Shown: positions 1-8,030 of the stretch, piece by piece | How positions within the stretch are numbered: position 1 is the stretch's first letter | Layout of the letters: each line of letters opens with the position of its first letter | Source of the DNA: a virus | Virus record (IMG/VR): IMGVR_UViG_3300021364_002627 | Coordinates: 1 to 25,241 of that record | Length of the DNA stretch: 25,241 bases | Reading direction: 5' to 3' (one strand) | Position numbers and translations under genes: made by a program | The notes under the pieces: model-generated | Told to the model about the DNA's origin: nothing | Seen by the model: only the letters and a program-made list of their open reading frames with translations | Databases searched by the model: none

Positions 1-1997
1 ACATTGGAGTTGATAATTCTTTTGTTCATCTCTCTGGCAATTTTTAATTCTGGAGATTCGTTTTCTGTACCTTCATCCGCGGCATCGATTTGATCTTGAG
101 GTCTCACTGATAGTGCACCAGCAGAATTTTTCAGTTCAGGATCTCCACCTCTGATCTCGTATCTTTTTGATTTGATCACATATGAATTGTTGTCAGCATT
201 GAAATCTTCATTGGCGGCAGAAGAGTTTGATGTTTTATTTGTTTTTGTTGGCACAGATTGATAGAATGCAAAATTATAATCCAATTGAAAATCTAATATG
301 TCTGTATTCAGTCCTGTGTAAATGTAATTGTAACCTTTCACAATGTTGTTTCTAATTTCTGTAACACCTGCTGGATACTGATCCGGACTGATGAACAATT
401 CATCTGGCACAGGGAAGGGAACCACACTGTACACACACAGTTTTGGATTTTGTTTTGTGATTCTTTTCACAAACGAATCTTTCAGTTCAAAACATTTTGT
501 AATAATTCTGAACCATGGTTTGTGTCCTATGGGCACATTTGGTAATTCATCTGTTGATTTGCTCAATTTCAAACTGTATTCAGACAGCAGTATCACCGTT
601 TCGATGATGTCTGTGATATAACTGCCTTTGGCAAAACTCAACGTCATTTCTTTCAGATTCAAGGTTATGTTGCCTCTGCTGAATGTTTTTTTCTTCTTGT
701 CATATTTTTCTTTAAACTCTGGAAAAGTTTTTCCTATAATAGACATATTGCCTTCTGAGATGTTCATTTTTGCTTCACCTATCTCGTTACCTAAAAACGA
801 AGCACCTGCTTCTACGTCCTCTCCATCCACAGATTGAAAAACTCTGATGCCTTGACCTCCCACACCATCAAATTCGTTGGTCACCACAATATTATTTCCC
901 AACAGTGTTTCAACTGCGGTGTCTCTTTTTGCTGTTGTAAATGCTCCTGAATAACTTTGCTGTTCTGCTTCATCGTAAGCAACTTCATTTTTTATTGCTC
1001 TATCTTTTAATATAACTTTCCTTTGTTCTTGTGTTATGCTTTTTTCACTTTTGTAAGGAAAATATATCACATAATCATCTGTGGGTGGTTTGGCGGGTTT
1101 ATCTTCTTTTTTCTTGGCTTTGTCTTTCTTATCACCTTTAAAATTTAGTTGTCCCATAAGACTGTTGTCACCCACCTGCAACATTTCATACACAGTCTTG
1201 CCAGACAGTGTTATATCATGTTTTGTAGTATTGTTCACTGTCATTAAACCGTATTCAGTAACAGGTACTCCGTTACATTCGTAGACTGAGCCAGCCGCTG
1301 ATGCTCTCAAAGCCGCCTTAGTGAAATAAAAAGGAATTACTTTTCTAAGTTTTTCATTCTTAAAAAGTTTGCCATTTACGTCTTGACCTACAAAATCTAT
1401 TATTAAACCATAAGGTGCTTTGAGATAATTGGCATCACCGTCGTTTGCCGCTCTCACTGCCTGTACATTCAGTGTTTGAAAAAATAATCCTATACTGAAT
1501 GGTTCGTGAATGGTAAAATCCATTTGTGTAAATTGTGTGTGCTTGTTCTTTTTGGACGGACTCACTATGGCTTGTATTTCAACATTATCCACAAAATATT
1601 CAAGATTTAGCCCTGCTTGTTTGTAAATGGTGACTTCGGGTCCTGTTTTACCTGCGGACTGTGCCACCGGGAATTGAGGATCTCTACTGTATAATATGTC
1701 AGGAAAGTTTACTTCTTCCAGCGTCAATGCCGCCAAAGTGAAGATGGCATTGTAACTTTGAAAATCGTGCAGAGGATTGGAAATATAATTTCTTTGATAA
1801 ACTTCAGTTGTGGTGTATTTTTTTATTTTGCCGGAAGATGTAGTCTCTTGAATTTTTTCTCTGTGGATGTTGCCAATACCTTTTACATTATCATTTATTT
1901 TTGCTGTGGCACTTTCTGTTACTACTCCGGTTTTAACTTTTACCTTTGAACCGATATCTTTTACATTGAGATCTTTAGGTCCGCGTATTCTCGCCAT
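1..1997 (-). CDS. Large tail/baseplate virion structural protein, partial (C-terminus beyond left edge)
   Basis: The reading frame is open from an ATG at 1997 to the left edge, giving at least 665 residues with no stop. I do not recognise a named T4 homologue. It lies one base after the gp53 gene on the same strand, and an AGGAT-type ribosome site sits inside the end of gp53, so the two are probably co-translated. The protein begins MARIRGPKDLNV and is rich in beta-forming segments. A Lys/Pro-rich linker lies near residue 310. Later comes a segment reading VVPFPVP, followed by YNYIYTGLNTDILDFQLDYN; I recall similar segments in structural proteins of marine T4-like phages. The context (gp53, gp48/gp54-like) points to the baseplate or tail. 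It is truncated by the window, so total length and C-terminal domain are unknown. Confidence 0.75.
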   Translation of the reverse strand, partial: MARIRGPKDLNVKDIGSKVKVKTGVVTESATAKINDNVKGIGNIHREKIQETTSSGKIKKYTTTEVYQRNYISNPLHDFQSYNAIFTLAALTLEEVNFPDILYSRDPQFPVAQSAGKTGPEVTIYKQAGLNLEYFVDNVEIQAIVSPSKKNKHTQFTQMDFTIHEPFSIGLFFQTLNVQAVRAANDGDANYLKAPYGLIIDFVGQDVNGKLFKNEKLRKVIPFYFTKAALRASAAGSVYECNGVPVTEYGLMTVNNTTKHDITLSGKTVYEMLQVGDNSLMGQLNFKGDKKDKAKKKEDKPAKPPTDDYVIYFPYKSEKSITQEQRKVILKDRAIKNEVAYDEAEQQSYSGAFTTAKRDTAVETLLGNNIVVTNEFDGVGGQGIRVFQSVDGEDVEAGASFLGNEIGEAKMNISEGNMSIIGKTFPEFKEKYDKKKKTFSRGNITLNLKEMTLSFAKGSYITDIIETVILLSEYSLKLSKSTDELPNVPIGHKPWFRIITKCFELKDSFVKRITKQNPKLCVYSVVPFPVPDELFISPDQYPAGVTEIRNNIVKGYNYIYTGLNTDILDFQLDYNFAFYQSVPTKTNKTSNSSAANEDFNADNNSYVIKSKRYEIRGGDPELKNSAGALSVRPQDQIDAADEGTENESPELKIAREMNKRIINSN

Positions 1998-1998
1998 T

Positions 1999-2301
1999 TT
2001 ACGATCCTAGAATTTCTCTTAGAGCAGGTCCTTGTGGAATATAGATTTCTAAGCCAGGCACAAGATCATACACTGGATCTGAAATCAAATCCATGTTGCG
2101 TTGAGCAAATACCCACCATAATTTTTCGTTGCCATATAAATCATAAGCCAACAAGTCTGGTCTGTGATTGTATTGAGGTTCTACTGTGTACAGTACATCA
2201 TCAGATTTGGCTGGGACAGGTCTGATTGTTAAAAGATCAAGATATTGTTCATCTACAATTGACGTAGATGCATACGGACTAGAATTAGAATAGAATGCCA
2301 T
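1999..2301 (-). CDS. gp53: Baseplate wedge protein gp53-like (short form)
   Basis: This 100-residue protein matches the gp53 baseplate wedge family of T4-like phages, which carries a LysM-like fold and helps join wedges around the hub. Recognisable parts are the N-terminal LDLLTIRPVPA, the central DLLAYDLYGNEKLWWVFAQRN and the C-terminal PGLEIYIPQ, typical of gp53 and LysM-like baseplate proteins. It is about half the length of T4 gp53 (196 residues), with little beyond the core domain, as in marine relatives. It starts two bases after the stop of the upstream gp48/gp54-like gene and ends one base before the next gene. The three are therefore one minus-strand tail operon, probably driven by the late-type box at 3235-3241. 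Confidence 0.8.
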   Translation of the reverse strand: MAFYSNSSPYASTSIVDEQYLDLLTIRPVPAKSDDVLYTVEPQYNHRPDLLAYDLYGNEKLWWVFAQRNMDLISDPVYDLVPGLEIYIPQGPALREILGS

Positions 2302-2303
2302 TT

Positions 2304-3218
2304 TTAAATAAATCCGCTTCCTGTTGTGCCACCGTTCTTAATATAATCTGCGAGGTTGAACTGTGTTTGTTTTGTTCTGCTGTATTGTGGAGTTACTCCT
2401 ACTGTCAACAAACTTTCTGTTGGTGCCCAGGCATATGCTCCTACTCCTTGTGAATCTTGTGTTTTAGGCAATTTGGTGCTGATGTAATCAATCTCTCTTT
2501 TTAAATCAAATTGAAAATTATTGATAATCACAGGAACATTTTTGAAAGTGAAATCTCCGTAGCCGTTCAAATAAACTACAGGAGGTGGTTGTCCTCTATC
2601 CGGTGATTGCCCATAAGCCATTTTGGTCATGGTTCTTAAATAATGAACTGCGGCTACCCAATATTCTGCTTCTTGTTCATTCTGCACATAAAAATCTGCT
2701 GTGATGGTCAATTGATCCACACGTGAATTTTCATAAGCATAAAATGGATAATTGGTGTGAACTGGTTGCATTGGATTCCAATTAGCACTGTGTCCTACCA
2801 ACACTGTTGGTGTGTAAGGAAACACCAATTTACCGCCAGTTGAATTCAGAGGATCTAATAATGTTTTTGATCCATCCATAATTTTCTTTACATTTGCAGG
2901 TATAGATAAACTTACACGCCAATCTAAATCTTCTGGGCCTTTGTTTTTTCCGTCTCCTGTGAACTTTACAGAAGATGGTGCTTTATTGATATCCAATTTT
3001 CCATCTGTAAACTTTGATATGGTGTTCTTTGTACGTTTAAGTTTGCCGAACAGTGAACTGGATACACCTTCTATTGATTTGCCTAAAAAATCCGCTTTGG
3101 TGTCCAAGAATCCTTGGGCATTGTTCAGTATGTCTTTGCCCTTGTCCACAAATTCAGACACATTTACTTTGTTGATTGCGTCTACGCCCTGTTTAAGAAA
3201 ATTATCACCAAATGCCAT
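2304..3218 (-). CDS. Baseplate tail-tube cap/initiator protein (gp48/gp54-like)
   Basis: This 304-residue protein resembles the T4 gp48/gp54 pair, which cap the baseplate hub and start tail-tube polymerisation. The C-terminal half has the tube-like beta fold signature: VFPYTPTVLVGH near residue 130, YPFYAYENSRVDQLTITADF near 157-176, then ADFYVQNEQEAEYWVAAVHYLR, and a closing IINNFQFDLKREIDYIS. The N-terminal 90 residues are helical and Lys-rich. Length is nearer to gp54 (320) than gp48 (364). Marine T4-like phages usually annotate such a protein as gp48, and I cannot separate the two by eye. The start at 3218 has a good ribosome site (TAGGAGT). A late-type promoter box lies upstream at 3235-3241. 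It leads the minus-strand operon with gp53 and the large structural gene. Confidence 0.75.
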   Translation of the reverse strand: MAFGDNFLKQGVDAINKVNVSEFVDKGKDILNNAQGFLDTKADFLGKSIEGVSSSLFGKLKRTKNTISKFTDGKLDINKAPSSVKFTGDGKNKGPEDLDWRVSLSIPANVKKIMDGSKTLLDPLNSTGGKLVFPYTPTVLVGHSANWNPMQPVHTNYPFYAYENSRVDQLTITADFYVQNEQEAEYWVAAVHYLRTMTKMAYGQSPDRGQPPPVVYLNGYGDFTFKNVPVIINNFQFDLKREIDYISTKLPKTQDSQGVGAYAWAPTESLLTVGVTPQYSRTKQTQFNLADYIKNGGTTGSGFI

Positions 3219-3234
3219 TTTATACTCCTACATT

Positions 3235-3241
3235 TATTTAT
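3235..3241 (-). promoter_or_regulatory. Late-type promoter box for the baseplate operon
   Basis: The minus strand reads ATAAATA here, 17 bases or more upstream of the ATG at 3218, with a strong ribosome site between. T4 late promoters, read by gp55-RNA polymerase, have the box TATAAATA; marine relatives use similar TAAATA-type boxes. The box touches the -35 element of the oppositely directed gp55 promoter (3241-3246). Assignment rests on sequence similarity and position only. Confidence 0.5.
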
Positions 3242-3269
3242 TGACAAAATTAACTGAGTAGTTTATAAT
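3241..3269 (+). promoter_or_regulatory. Perfect-consensus sigma70 promoter of gp55
   Basis: TTGACA (3241-3246), a 17-base spacer and TATAAT (3264-3269) match the bacterial sigma70 consensus at all twelve positions with optimal spacing. Predicted transcription starts near 3276, giving a leader of about 20 bases that contains the ribosome site AAGGA (3285-3289) before the gp55 ATG at 3296. This indicates transcription by unmodified host RNA polymerase. Confidence 0.9.
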
Positions 3270-3295
3270 GAAGAGATATATAACAAGGAATATCA

Positions 3296-4150
3296 ATGAA
3301 AAAAGTCAATTATCTTAACAACAGAGACCTTTTGGAAGAAATTCACAAGTCTAAAACGTCATTTTGTAGTTTCACAGACGACGAGTACAGCAGTTATGAT
3401 TTGATTGTGAAAAATGTGGACGCAATCAACATAAGAACTGTGGCCCAAGCCAAAAGAAACAAAGCCAAAAAATTAACACAGCAAGACTACGAAAAACGCA
3501 AAAAAATCAATCCAAAAACCAAGTTGAGCGAATGTGAAATAGATTATCGTAAAATAGACAAGGATGATATAGTTTTTAGAGTGATGACATACGATCACAT
3601 ACCAGATGAACCTGGCAGAAAAAGAAATCCAAAAACCATCGCAGATGGCAAGGTCAAAGTGAATTTTCCACCGTTTCAACATTGGAAATACGATAGAAAA
3701 GGCAATCTTGTATGTGTGGGCAAGAGTCATTGGGAAGGTGGAATGGAGAATGGTAGATTCAACAAAGAAGCAGGCAGAGCCACCAACGAATTGGCAAAGA
3801 TGTGGATGAAACTGTGTGAAAGATATGGTACCAGAGGTAACGTTAGAGGCTACACCTACAACGATGAAATGCAGGGTCAAGCGATTTTACAGTTGGCGCA
3901 GATTGGTTTACAGTTTGATGAATCTAAATCAAACAATCCGTTTGCTTATTACACAGCGGCAGTGACCAATTCATTTGTGAGAATAATCAATATTGAAAAA
4001 CGTAATCAAAATATCAGAGATGACATTTTAGAATTGAACAACATGATGCCTAGTATGACCAGACAAACTTCTGGAGATGCATCTATGCCTCACAAGGCTC
4101 CTAAGTCGGCGCCCAAAACCAAAACGGTAAGCAAACGGAAAAAGAAGTAG
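3296..4150 (+). CDS. gp55: Late-transcription sigma factor gp55
   Basis: This is the phage sigma factor that directs host RNA polymerase to late promoters. The diagnostic region is YTYNDEMQGQAILQLAQIGL followed by QFDESKSNNPFAYYTAAVTN and EKRNQNIRDDILE (about residues 186-246). It corresponds to the sigma region 2-like core of gp55 and is nearly invariant in T4-like phages. The protein is 284 residues against 185 in T4. The extra length lies in a basic N-terminal half and a Lys-rich tail ending SKRKKK, where I see no obvious hydrophobic sliding-clamp-binding tail. The start is fixed by AAGGA six bases upstream. It has its own perfect sigma70 promoter and is divergent from the baseplate operon it presumably activates. 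The next gene, gp47, has a separate promoter beginning at the base after this stop codon. Confidence 0.92.
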   Translation: MKKVNYLNNRDLLEEIHKSKTSFCSFTDDEYSSYDLIVKNVDAINIRTVAQAKRNKAKKLTQQDYEKRKKINPKTKLSECEIDYRKIDKDDIVFRVMTYDHIPDEPGRKRNPKTIADGKVKVNFPPFQHWKYDRKGNLVCVGKSHWEGGMENGRFNKEAGRATNELAKMWMKLCERYGTRGNVRGYTYNDEMQGQAILQLAQIGLQFDESKSNNPFAYYTAAVTNSFVRIINIEKRNQNIRDDILELNNMMPSMTRQTSGDASMPHKAPKSAPKTKTVSKRKKK

Positions 4151-4179
4151 TTGACAAATACAACTTTTTCGTTTATTCT
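4151..4179 (+). promoter_or_regulatory. Sigma70-type promoter of gp47-gp46
   Basis: TTGACA at 4151-4156, immediately after the gp55 stop, is followed by a 17-base spacer and TATTCT at 4174-4179 (four of six -10 matches). Transcription would start near 4186, just before the AGGAG ribosome site at 4191-4195. The -35 is perfect and the -10 moderate. Confidence 0.65.
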
Positions 4180-4201
4180 TAAAGAAAAGTAGGAGATTAT
4201 T

Positions 4202-5221
4202 TTGTTCAAGAAACTAGCGGTTTTTACCGACATACATTTCGGGCTGAAGTCCAATTCTAAATTACACAACGATGACTGCGAAGAATTTGTCGATTGGTAC
4301 ATTGATCTAGCCAAACAACACGGCTGTGAAACAGGACTATTTTGCGGCGACTGGCATCACAACAGAAACAGCGTGAACATCACCACCATGGATGCTTCCA
4401 TCAGAAGTTTAGAAAAAATAGGAAAGGCCTTTGATAAATTTTATTTTTTTCCAGGCAATCACGATTTGTATTACAAAGACAGTAGAGATATTCAATCCAC
4501 AGAGTTTGGAAGATTTATTCCGGGTATAACCATGGTAAATGAAATCATGAAAATTGATGATGTGGTATTAGTGCCTTGGTTGGTAGGAAATGAATGGAAG
4601 AAAGTGGGCAAAATGAAATGTAAGTATATGTTTGGTCACTTTGAATTGCCTAACTTCTTTATGAATGCAATGGTGGAAATGCCGGACACAGGAGAATTAC
4701 GACCTAGCGATTTTAAAAATCAAGAATATGTGTTCTCTGGTCACTTTCATAAACGCCAGGTCAAAAATAATATTCATTACTTGGGCAATCCATTTCCACA
4801 CAATTACGCAGATGTGGATGATGACGACAGAGGAATGATGATACTGGAACATGGCAAAGAGCCTGTGTATTTTAATTGGGGTAACTGTCCCAAGTACAGA
4901 AATGTAAAATTAAGCAAACTGCTGGACAAAACAGAAGAAATAATGAAAAGCAAAATGCACTTGAGAGTGACACTGGATATTGATATCAGTTTCGAAGAAG
5001 CCAGTTACATCAAGGAAACTTTCATGAAAAAATATGATTGTAGAGAAATCACATTGATTCCTAGCAAAAAAGAAGAAGAGATCAACACAGAATTAGATAT
5101 TACTAAATTTGAAAGCGTGGATCAAATTGTATCCAAAGAAATTGAAACCATAGAATCAGATGCTTATGACAAAGCAGTGCTGTTAAAAATATTTAGAGAT
5201 TTAAACAATGATACTGATTAA
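4202..5221 (+). CDS. gp47: Recombination endonuclease subunit gp47 (SbcD/Mre11 family)
   Basis: gp47 is the Mre11-like nuclease that with gp46 resects DNA ends for recombination-dependent replication and host DNA degradation. All metallophosphoesterase motifs are visible: DIHFG (D10, H12), GDWHH (D50), GNHD (N86, H87), GHFE and GHFHKR. The 339 residues equal the T4 length. The start is TTG: AGGAG at 4191-4195 lies six bases upstream of TTG 4202, and the protein from there begins MFKKLAVFTDIHFG, correctly placing the first motif near the N-terminus. It overlaps gp46 by 14 bases, as expected for a tightly coupled heteromeric complex. A sigma70-like promoter precedes it. Confidence 0.93.
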   Translation: MFKKLAVFTDIHFGLKSNSKLHNDDCEEFVDWYIDLAKQHGCETGLFCGDWHHNRNSVNITTMDASIRSLEKIGKAFDKFYFFPGNHDLYYKDSRDIQSTEFGRFIPGITMVNEIMKIDDVVLVPWLVGNEWKKVGKMKCKYMFGHFELPNFFMNAMVEMPDTGELRPSDFKNQEYVFSGHFHKRQVKNNIHYLGNPFPHNYADVDDDDRGMMILEHGKEPVYFNWGNCPKYRNVKLSKLLDKTEEIMKSKMHLRVTLDIDISFEEASYIKETFMKKYDCREITLIPSKKEEEINTELDITKFESVDQIVSKEIETIESDAYDKAVLLKIFRDLNNDTD

Positions 5222-6992
5222 AACATTAACTGTTAAAAACTTTATGAGTGTGGGTAATCAGACCCAAGCCATAGACTTTCAACAAAAACTATTGACATTG
5301 GTGTTGGGAGAAAACTTGGACATGGGTGGAGATGACGCAGGATCACGTAATGGTACAGGTAAAACCACCATTGTGAATGCACTGTGTTACGCACTGTATG
5401 GTGAAGCATTAACAAAAATACGTAAAGATAATCTTGTGAACAAAACCAACGGCAAAGGCATGTTGGTCACAATTCAATTTGAAAAAGACGGAAAAAATTA
5501 CAGAGTAGAACGTGGTAGAAAACCCAACGTGATGAAATACTTTATTGATGAAGAAGAACAAGAACTGTCAGATGTAAGTCAAGGAGATTCTAGAAAAACA
5601 CAAGAAGACCTGAACAGAATGATTGGTATGAATCCTAAAATGTTTAAGCACATTGTGGCATTGAACACATACACACAACCATTTTTAAGTTTACACGCCA
5701 ATGAACAACAAGAGATAATTGAACAACTGTTAGGAATACAACTGTTGTCTGAGAAAGCGGACATTTTAAAAACACACATCAAACGTTCTAAAGAAGACAT
5801 AGCATTGGAAACAGCAAGATTAGAAGGCTTAAAAATAAGCAATGAAAAGGTGGAAGAAACCATACACAGTTTACAAAACAAAAGCAGTGCTTGGCAAAAT
5901 CAAAATGCCACAGACATTCAAAAACTTGAAAAGAATTTGAAAGAATTGGAAAGTGTTGATATAGATGCTGAATTGGAAACACATCAAAAACTAGAAGATT
6001 GGAACAAACTGAATGATGTGTTGCGACAACTACAAAAAGACAGAGCCGGTTTGGAAAGCACCATAGAACAAGCAGACAAAACAGCAAAAAAACTGCATAC
6101 AGATTTAGAAAAATTAAATCACAAAGCCACTTGTTATGCTTGTGGTCAGGATCTTCCGCAAGACAAAATTGAAGAATTACAGAAAAAATTGGAAGAAGAA
6201 TATGGAGAATCCAACAGTTATGTGATGGAGTTGGCGCAACAATTGGAACAAACAGTGAAAGACATTGAAGCAGTGGGCGATTTAGAACAACGTCCAGACA
6301 CATACTACGACACCATCAAAGAAGCATATGATCATAGGCAGTATGTGGAGTCTATCAAAACAGCACTCAGAAACAAACAGGAAGAAACAAATCCATATTT
6401 GGATCAAATAGAAGAATTGAAAAATCAAGCCGTACAAGAAATAAATTGGGACACTGCCAACACACTACAAAAATTAAAAGAGCACCAAGAGTTTTTATAC
6501 AAACTGCTCACAAACAAAGATTCTTTCATAAGAAAGAAAATAATTGATCAAAACCTAACCTTCTTGAACAACAGGTTAACTCACTACTTGGATCAATTGG
6601 GTCTTCCACACTTGGTCACATTCAAAAATGATTTGAGTGTGGAGATCACTCAACTGGGACAAGAATTAGATTTTGATAATCTATCAAGAGGTGAGCGTAA
6701 CAGATTGATTCTAGGATTAAGTTTTGCATTCAGAGATGTATGGGAAAACTTGTATCAAAACATCAACTTGTTGTTCTTGGACGAATTGATTGATTCTGGT
6801 ATGGATTCAGCAGGTGTAGAAAGCAGTTTGGCAATATTGAAGAAAATGAGTAGAGAAGCAGGAAAAAACATATTTTTGATATCGCACAAGGATGAATTGA
6901 TGGGACGTGTGAACAATGTGCTGAAAGTAGTCAAAGAAAATGGCTTCACAGCATATGCCAACGACGTGGAAACATATGACCATACAAGATGA
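5208..6992 (+). CDS. gp46: Recombination endonuclease subunit gp46 (SbcC/Rad50 family ATPase)
   Basis: This is the Rad50-like ATPase partner of gp47, acting on DNA ends during recombination-dependent replication. Visible in order: Walker A GSRNGTGKTT (residues 45-54), a long coiled coil, a zinc hook CYAC (C309 and C312) at the coil apex, a returning coil, the ABC signature LSRGERNR (about 492-499), Walker B LLFLDELID (D525, E526) and a switch histidine in LISHKDE. Length is 594 residues against 560 in T4. It overlaps the 3' end of gp47 by 14 bases and its own 3' end overlaps the next small gene by 17 bases, so translation is probably coupled along the operon. Confidence 0.93.
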   Translation: MILIKTLTVKNFMSVGNQTQAIDFQQKLLTLVLGENLDMGGDDAGSRNGTGKTTIVNALCYALYGEALTKIRKDNLVNKTNGKGMLVTIQFEKDGKNYRVERGRKPNVMKYFIDEEEQELSDVSQGDSRKTQEDLNRMIGMNPKMFKHIVALNTYTQPFLSLHANEQQEIIEQLLGIQLLSEKADILKTHIKRSKEDIALETARLEGLKISNEKVEETIHSLQNKSSAWQNQNATDIQKLEKNLKELESVDIDAELETHQKLEDWNKLNDVLRQLQKDRAGLESTIEQADKTAKKLHTDLEKLNHKATCYACGQDLPQDKIEELQKKLEEEYGESNSYVMELAQQLEQTVKDIEAVGDLEQRPDTYYDTIKEAYDHRQYVESIKTALRNKQEETNPYLDQIEELKNQAVQEINWDTANTLQKLKEHQEFLYKLLTNKDSFIRKKIIDQNLTFLNNRLTHYLDQLGLPHLVTFKNDLSVEITQLGQELDFDNLSRGERNRLILGLSFAFRDVWENLYQNINLLFLDELIDSGMDSAGVESSLAILKKMSREAGKNIFLISHKDELMGRVNNVLKVVKENGFTAYANDVETYDHTR

Positions 6993-7194
6993 TACCCACG
7001 ATAAACTGACCAAAGCATACATGGCGTATTTCAAAGCAAACGAACTGTTTGCTGAAAGGCGGAGCCTTGCTACGAAAGTAGCCGCCAGAAAGGCGCTCGC
7101 GGAAATTAGGATTTTGGCACGTCAAAGACGTAAGGAATTGGAAGACCGATACAAAATCACAAGAATTCAAAAACAGCAAGAGCGAAAAAAATAA
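6976..7194 (+). CDS. Small basic conserved phage protein downstream of gp46
   Basis: I do not recognise a function. The best start is ATG 6976, overlapping the gp46 end by 17 bases and giving 72 residues beginning MTIQDDTHDKLTKAY; an in-frame ATG at 6940 would overlap gp46 by 53 bases and is less likely. The product is helical and strongly basic toward the C-terminus (RILARQRRKELEDRYK, ending QERKK), which suggests nucleic-acid binding or association with the gp46/47 complex, though that is inference. Small basic proteins follow gp46 in several marine T4-like phages. Its coding sequence contains an unusually GC-rich hairpin at 7058-7086. Confidence 0.65.
   Translation: MTIQDDTHDKLTKAYMAYFKANELFAERRSLATKVAARKALAEIRILARQRRKELEDRYKITRIQKQQERKK
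7058..7086 (+). other. GC-rich RNA hairpin with GAAA tetraloop inside a coding region
   Basis: GCTAC (7069-7073) and GTAGC (7078-7082) enclose the tetraloop GAAA, and GGCG (7058-7061) can pair with CGCC (7083-7086), leaving a bulge on the 5' side. It stands out from the AT-rich surroundings. It may affect mRNA stability or be incidental to coding. Confidence 0.4.
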
Positions 7195-7209
7195 TCAGTA
7201 AGTAAGTTC

Positions 7210-7641
7210 ATGCCATGGACTTATCAGGGTAAACCCATAGACTCACTGCCAGAAGACTGCGAAGGATTTGTGTATCTGATCACAAACACAACCAACGGTA
7301 AAAGATATGTGGGCAAAAAATTGGCAAAATTCAAGAAGACACGTCCGCCACTCAAGGGCAGGATAAACAAACGTAGAAGCAAGGTTGAATCGGACTGGAG
7401 AGACTATTGGGGATCATCAGACCATCTACTTGCTGACGTTGAGGCACAAGGCGAACACACATTTACTAGGGAAATATTGTACATTTGTAAAAGCAGAGGC
7501 GTAATGAGTTATCTCGAGGCTCGAGAACAGTTCGAAAGACGAGTACTAGAATCCGACGACTACTACAATGGCATCATCAATGTCAGGGTGGGCGGTTCCC
7601 GAATCCTTAAAGAAGAATTAAAAAATTACAACAAGGCCTAA
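7210..7641 (+). CDS. GIY-YIG nuclease, SegE-like
   Basis: This 143-residue protein belongs to the phage group of GIY-YIG nucleases resembling T4 Seg proteins. The GIY-YIG motif appears as FVYLITN (residues 20-26) and KRYVGKK (31-37). It is followed by KVESDWRDYWGSS (58-70), TREILYICKSRG and YLEAREQFERRVL, ending with the conserved YYNGIINVRV, where N120 is the usual terminal Asn. The full domain is present, so it is probably active. Such proteins are often free-standing homing endonucleases in T4-like phages, though some are stable residents. It closes the plus-strand recombination operon, starting 15 bases after the previous stop without a strong ribosome site. A structured non-coding stretch follows, as one would look for at a homing site or beside an RNA element. 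Confidence 0.75.
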   Translation: MPWTYQGKPIDSLPEDCEGFVYLITNTTNGKRYVGKKLAKFKKTRPPLKGRINKRRSKVESDWRDYWGSSDHLLADVEAQGEHTFTREILYICKSRGVMSYLEAREQFERRVLESDDYYNGIINVRVGGSRILKEELKNYNKA

Positions 7642-8030
7642 CATAGCAACACCACTGATCGTAGATCCAGGAAGTGCGTTTGAAACACAATGGTGAATCC
7701 TGAGTTGCAAGGCAAGTGCTAACTGAAGGCACAAAAGAAGATGCTCTGTGAAAAAGACACAACATCACAACTGCTCACTTTGTTTGTGAAGGGTGAGTTC
7801 AGTTGCCCGTGACTATTGAAGTCTGGAATAGGGAGTTGGCGGGTCACCGCTTCCGTCCGCAAGGAATTTCCTCTCACAAAATGGTAGGCTCATCTCGCAT
7901 GAGGCAACATACTTTGCCCGATACTGGGTGAAGTATGGATCAACTATCTGCATGATGCGACACATAACTTCGTTATGCGATTACTTCAAATGCTTGAGCG
8001 TGAGCGAAAAGCAGAACGACGCAGTCGTTC
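7642..8030 (+). ncRNA. Candidate structured RNA region without genes
   Basis: These 389 bases hold no ORF beyond short stop-broken stretches, yet carry a series of good hairpins. CAGGA (7668-7672) pairs with TCCTG (7698-7702) around an inner hairpin. A CTCAC/GTGAG arm pair lies near 7774-7797, and GCGG/CCGC around GTCA lies near 7838-7850. CATACTT (7908-7914) pairs with AAGTATG (7931-7937), enclosing CCC/GGG with a symmetric TG/TG internal loop. CATAAC (7963-7968) pairs with GTTATG (7972-7977), and AGAACGAC (8013-8020) with GTCGTTCT (8024-8031). It is more GC-rich than its surroundings. I found no tRNA, tmRNA or group I intron core. Plus strand is assumed because it follows the plus-strand operon; it is unproven. 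Confidence 0.4.

Noticed and set aside
391-1284. Plus-strand ORFs of 67-76 codons
   Set aside because: All lie opposite the open minus-strand frame of the large structural protein and have no family resemblance.
5788-6303. Minus-strand ORF of 171 codons within gp46
   Set aside because: Antisense to the well-supported gp46 coiled coil; no ribosome site and no family pattern.
7642-8030. tRNA, tmRNA or group I intron in the structured gap
   Set aside because: No T-loop consensus, no tRNA-like ends, no intron core elements that I could recognise.
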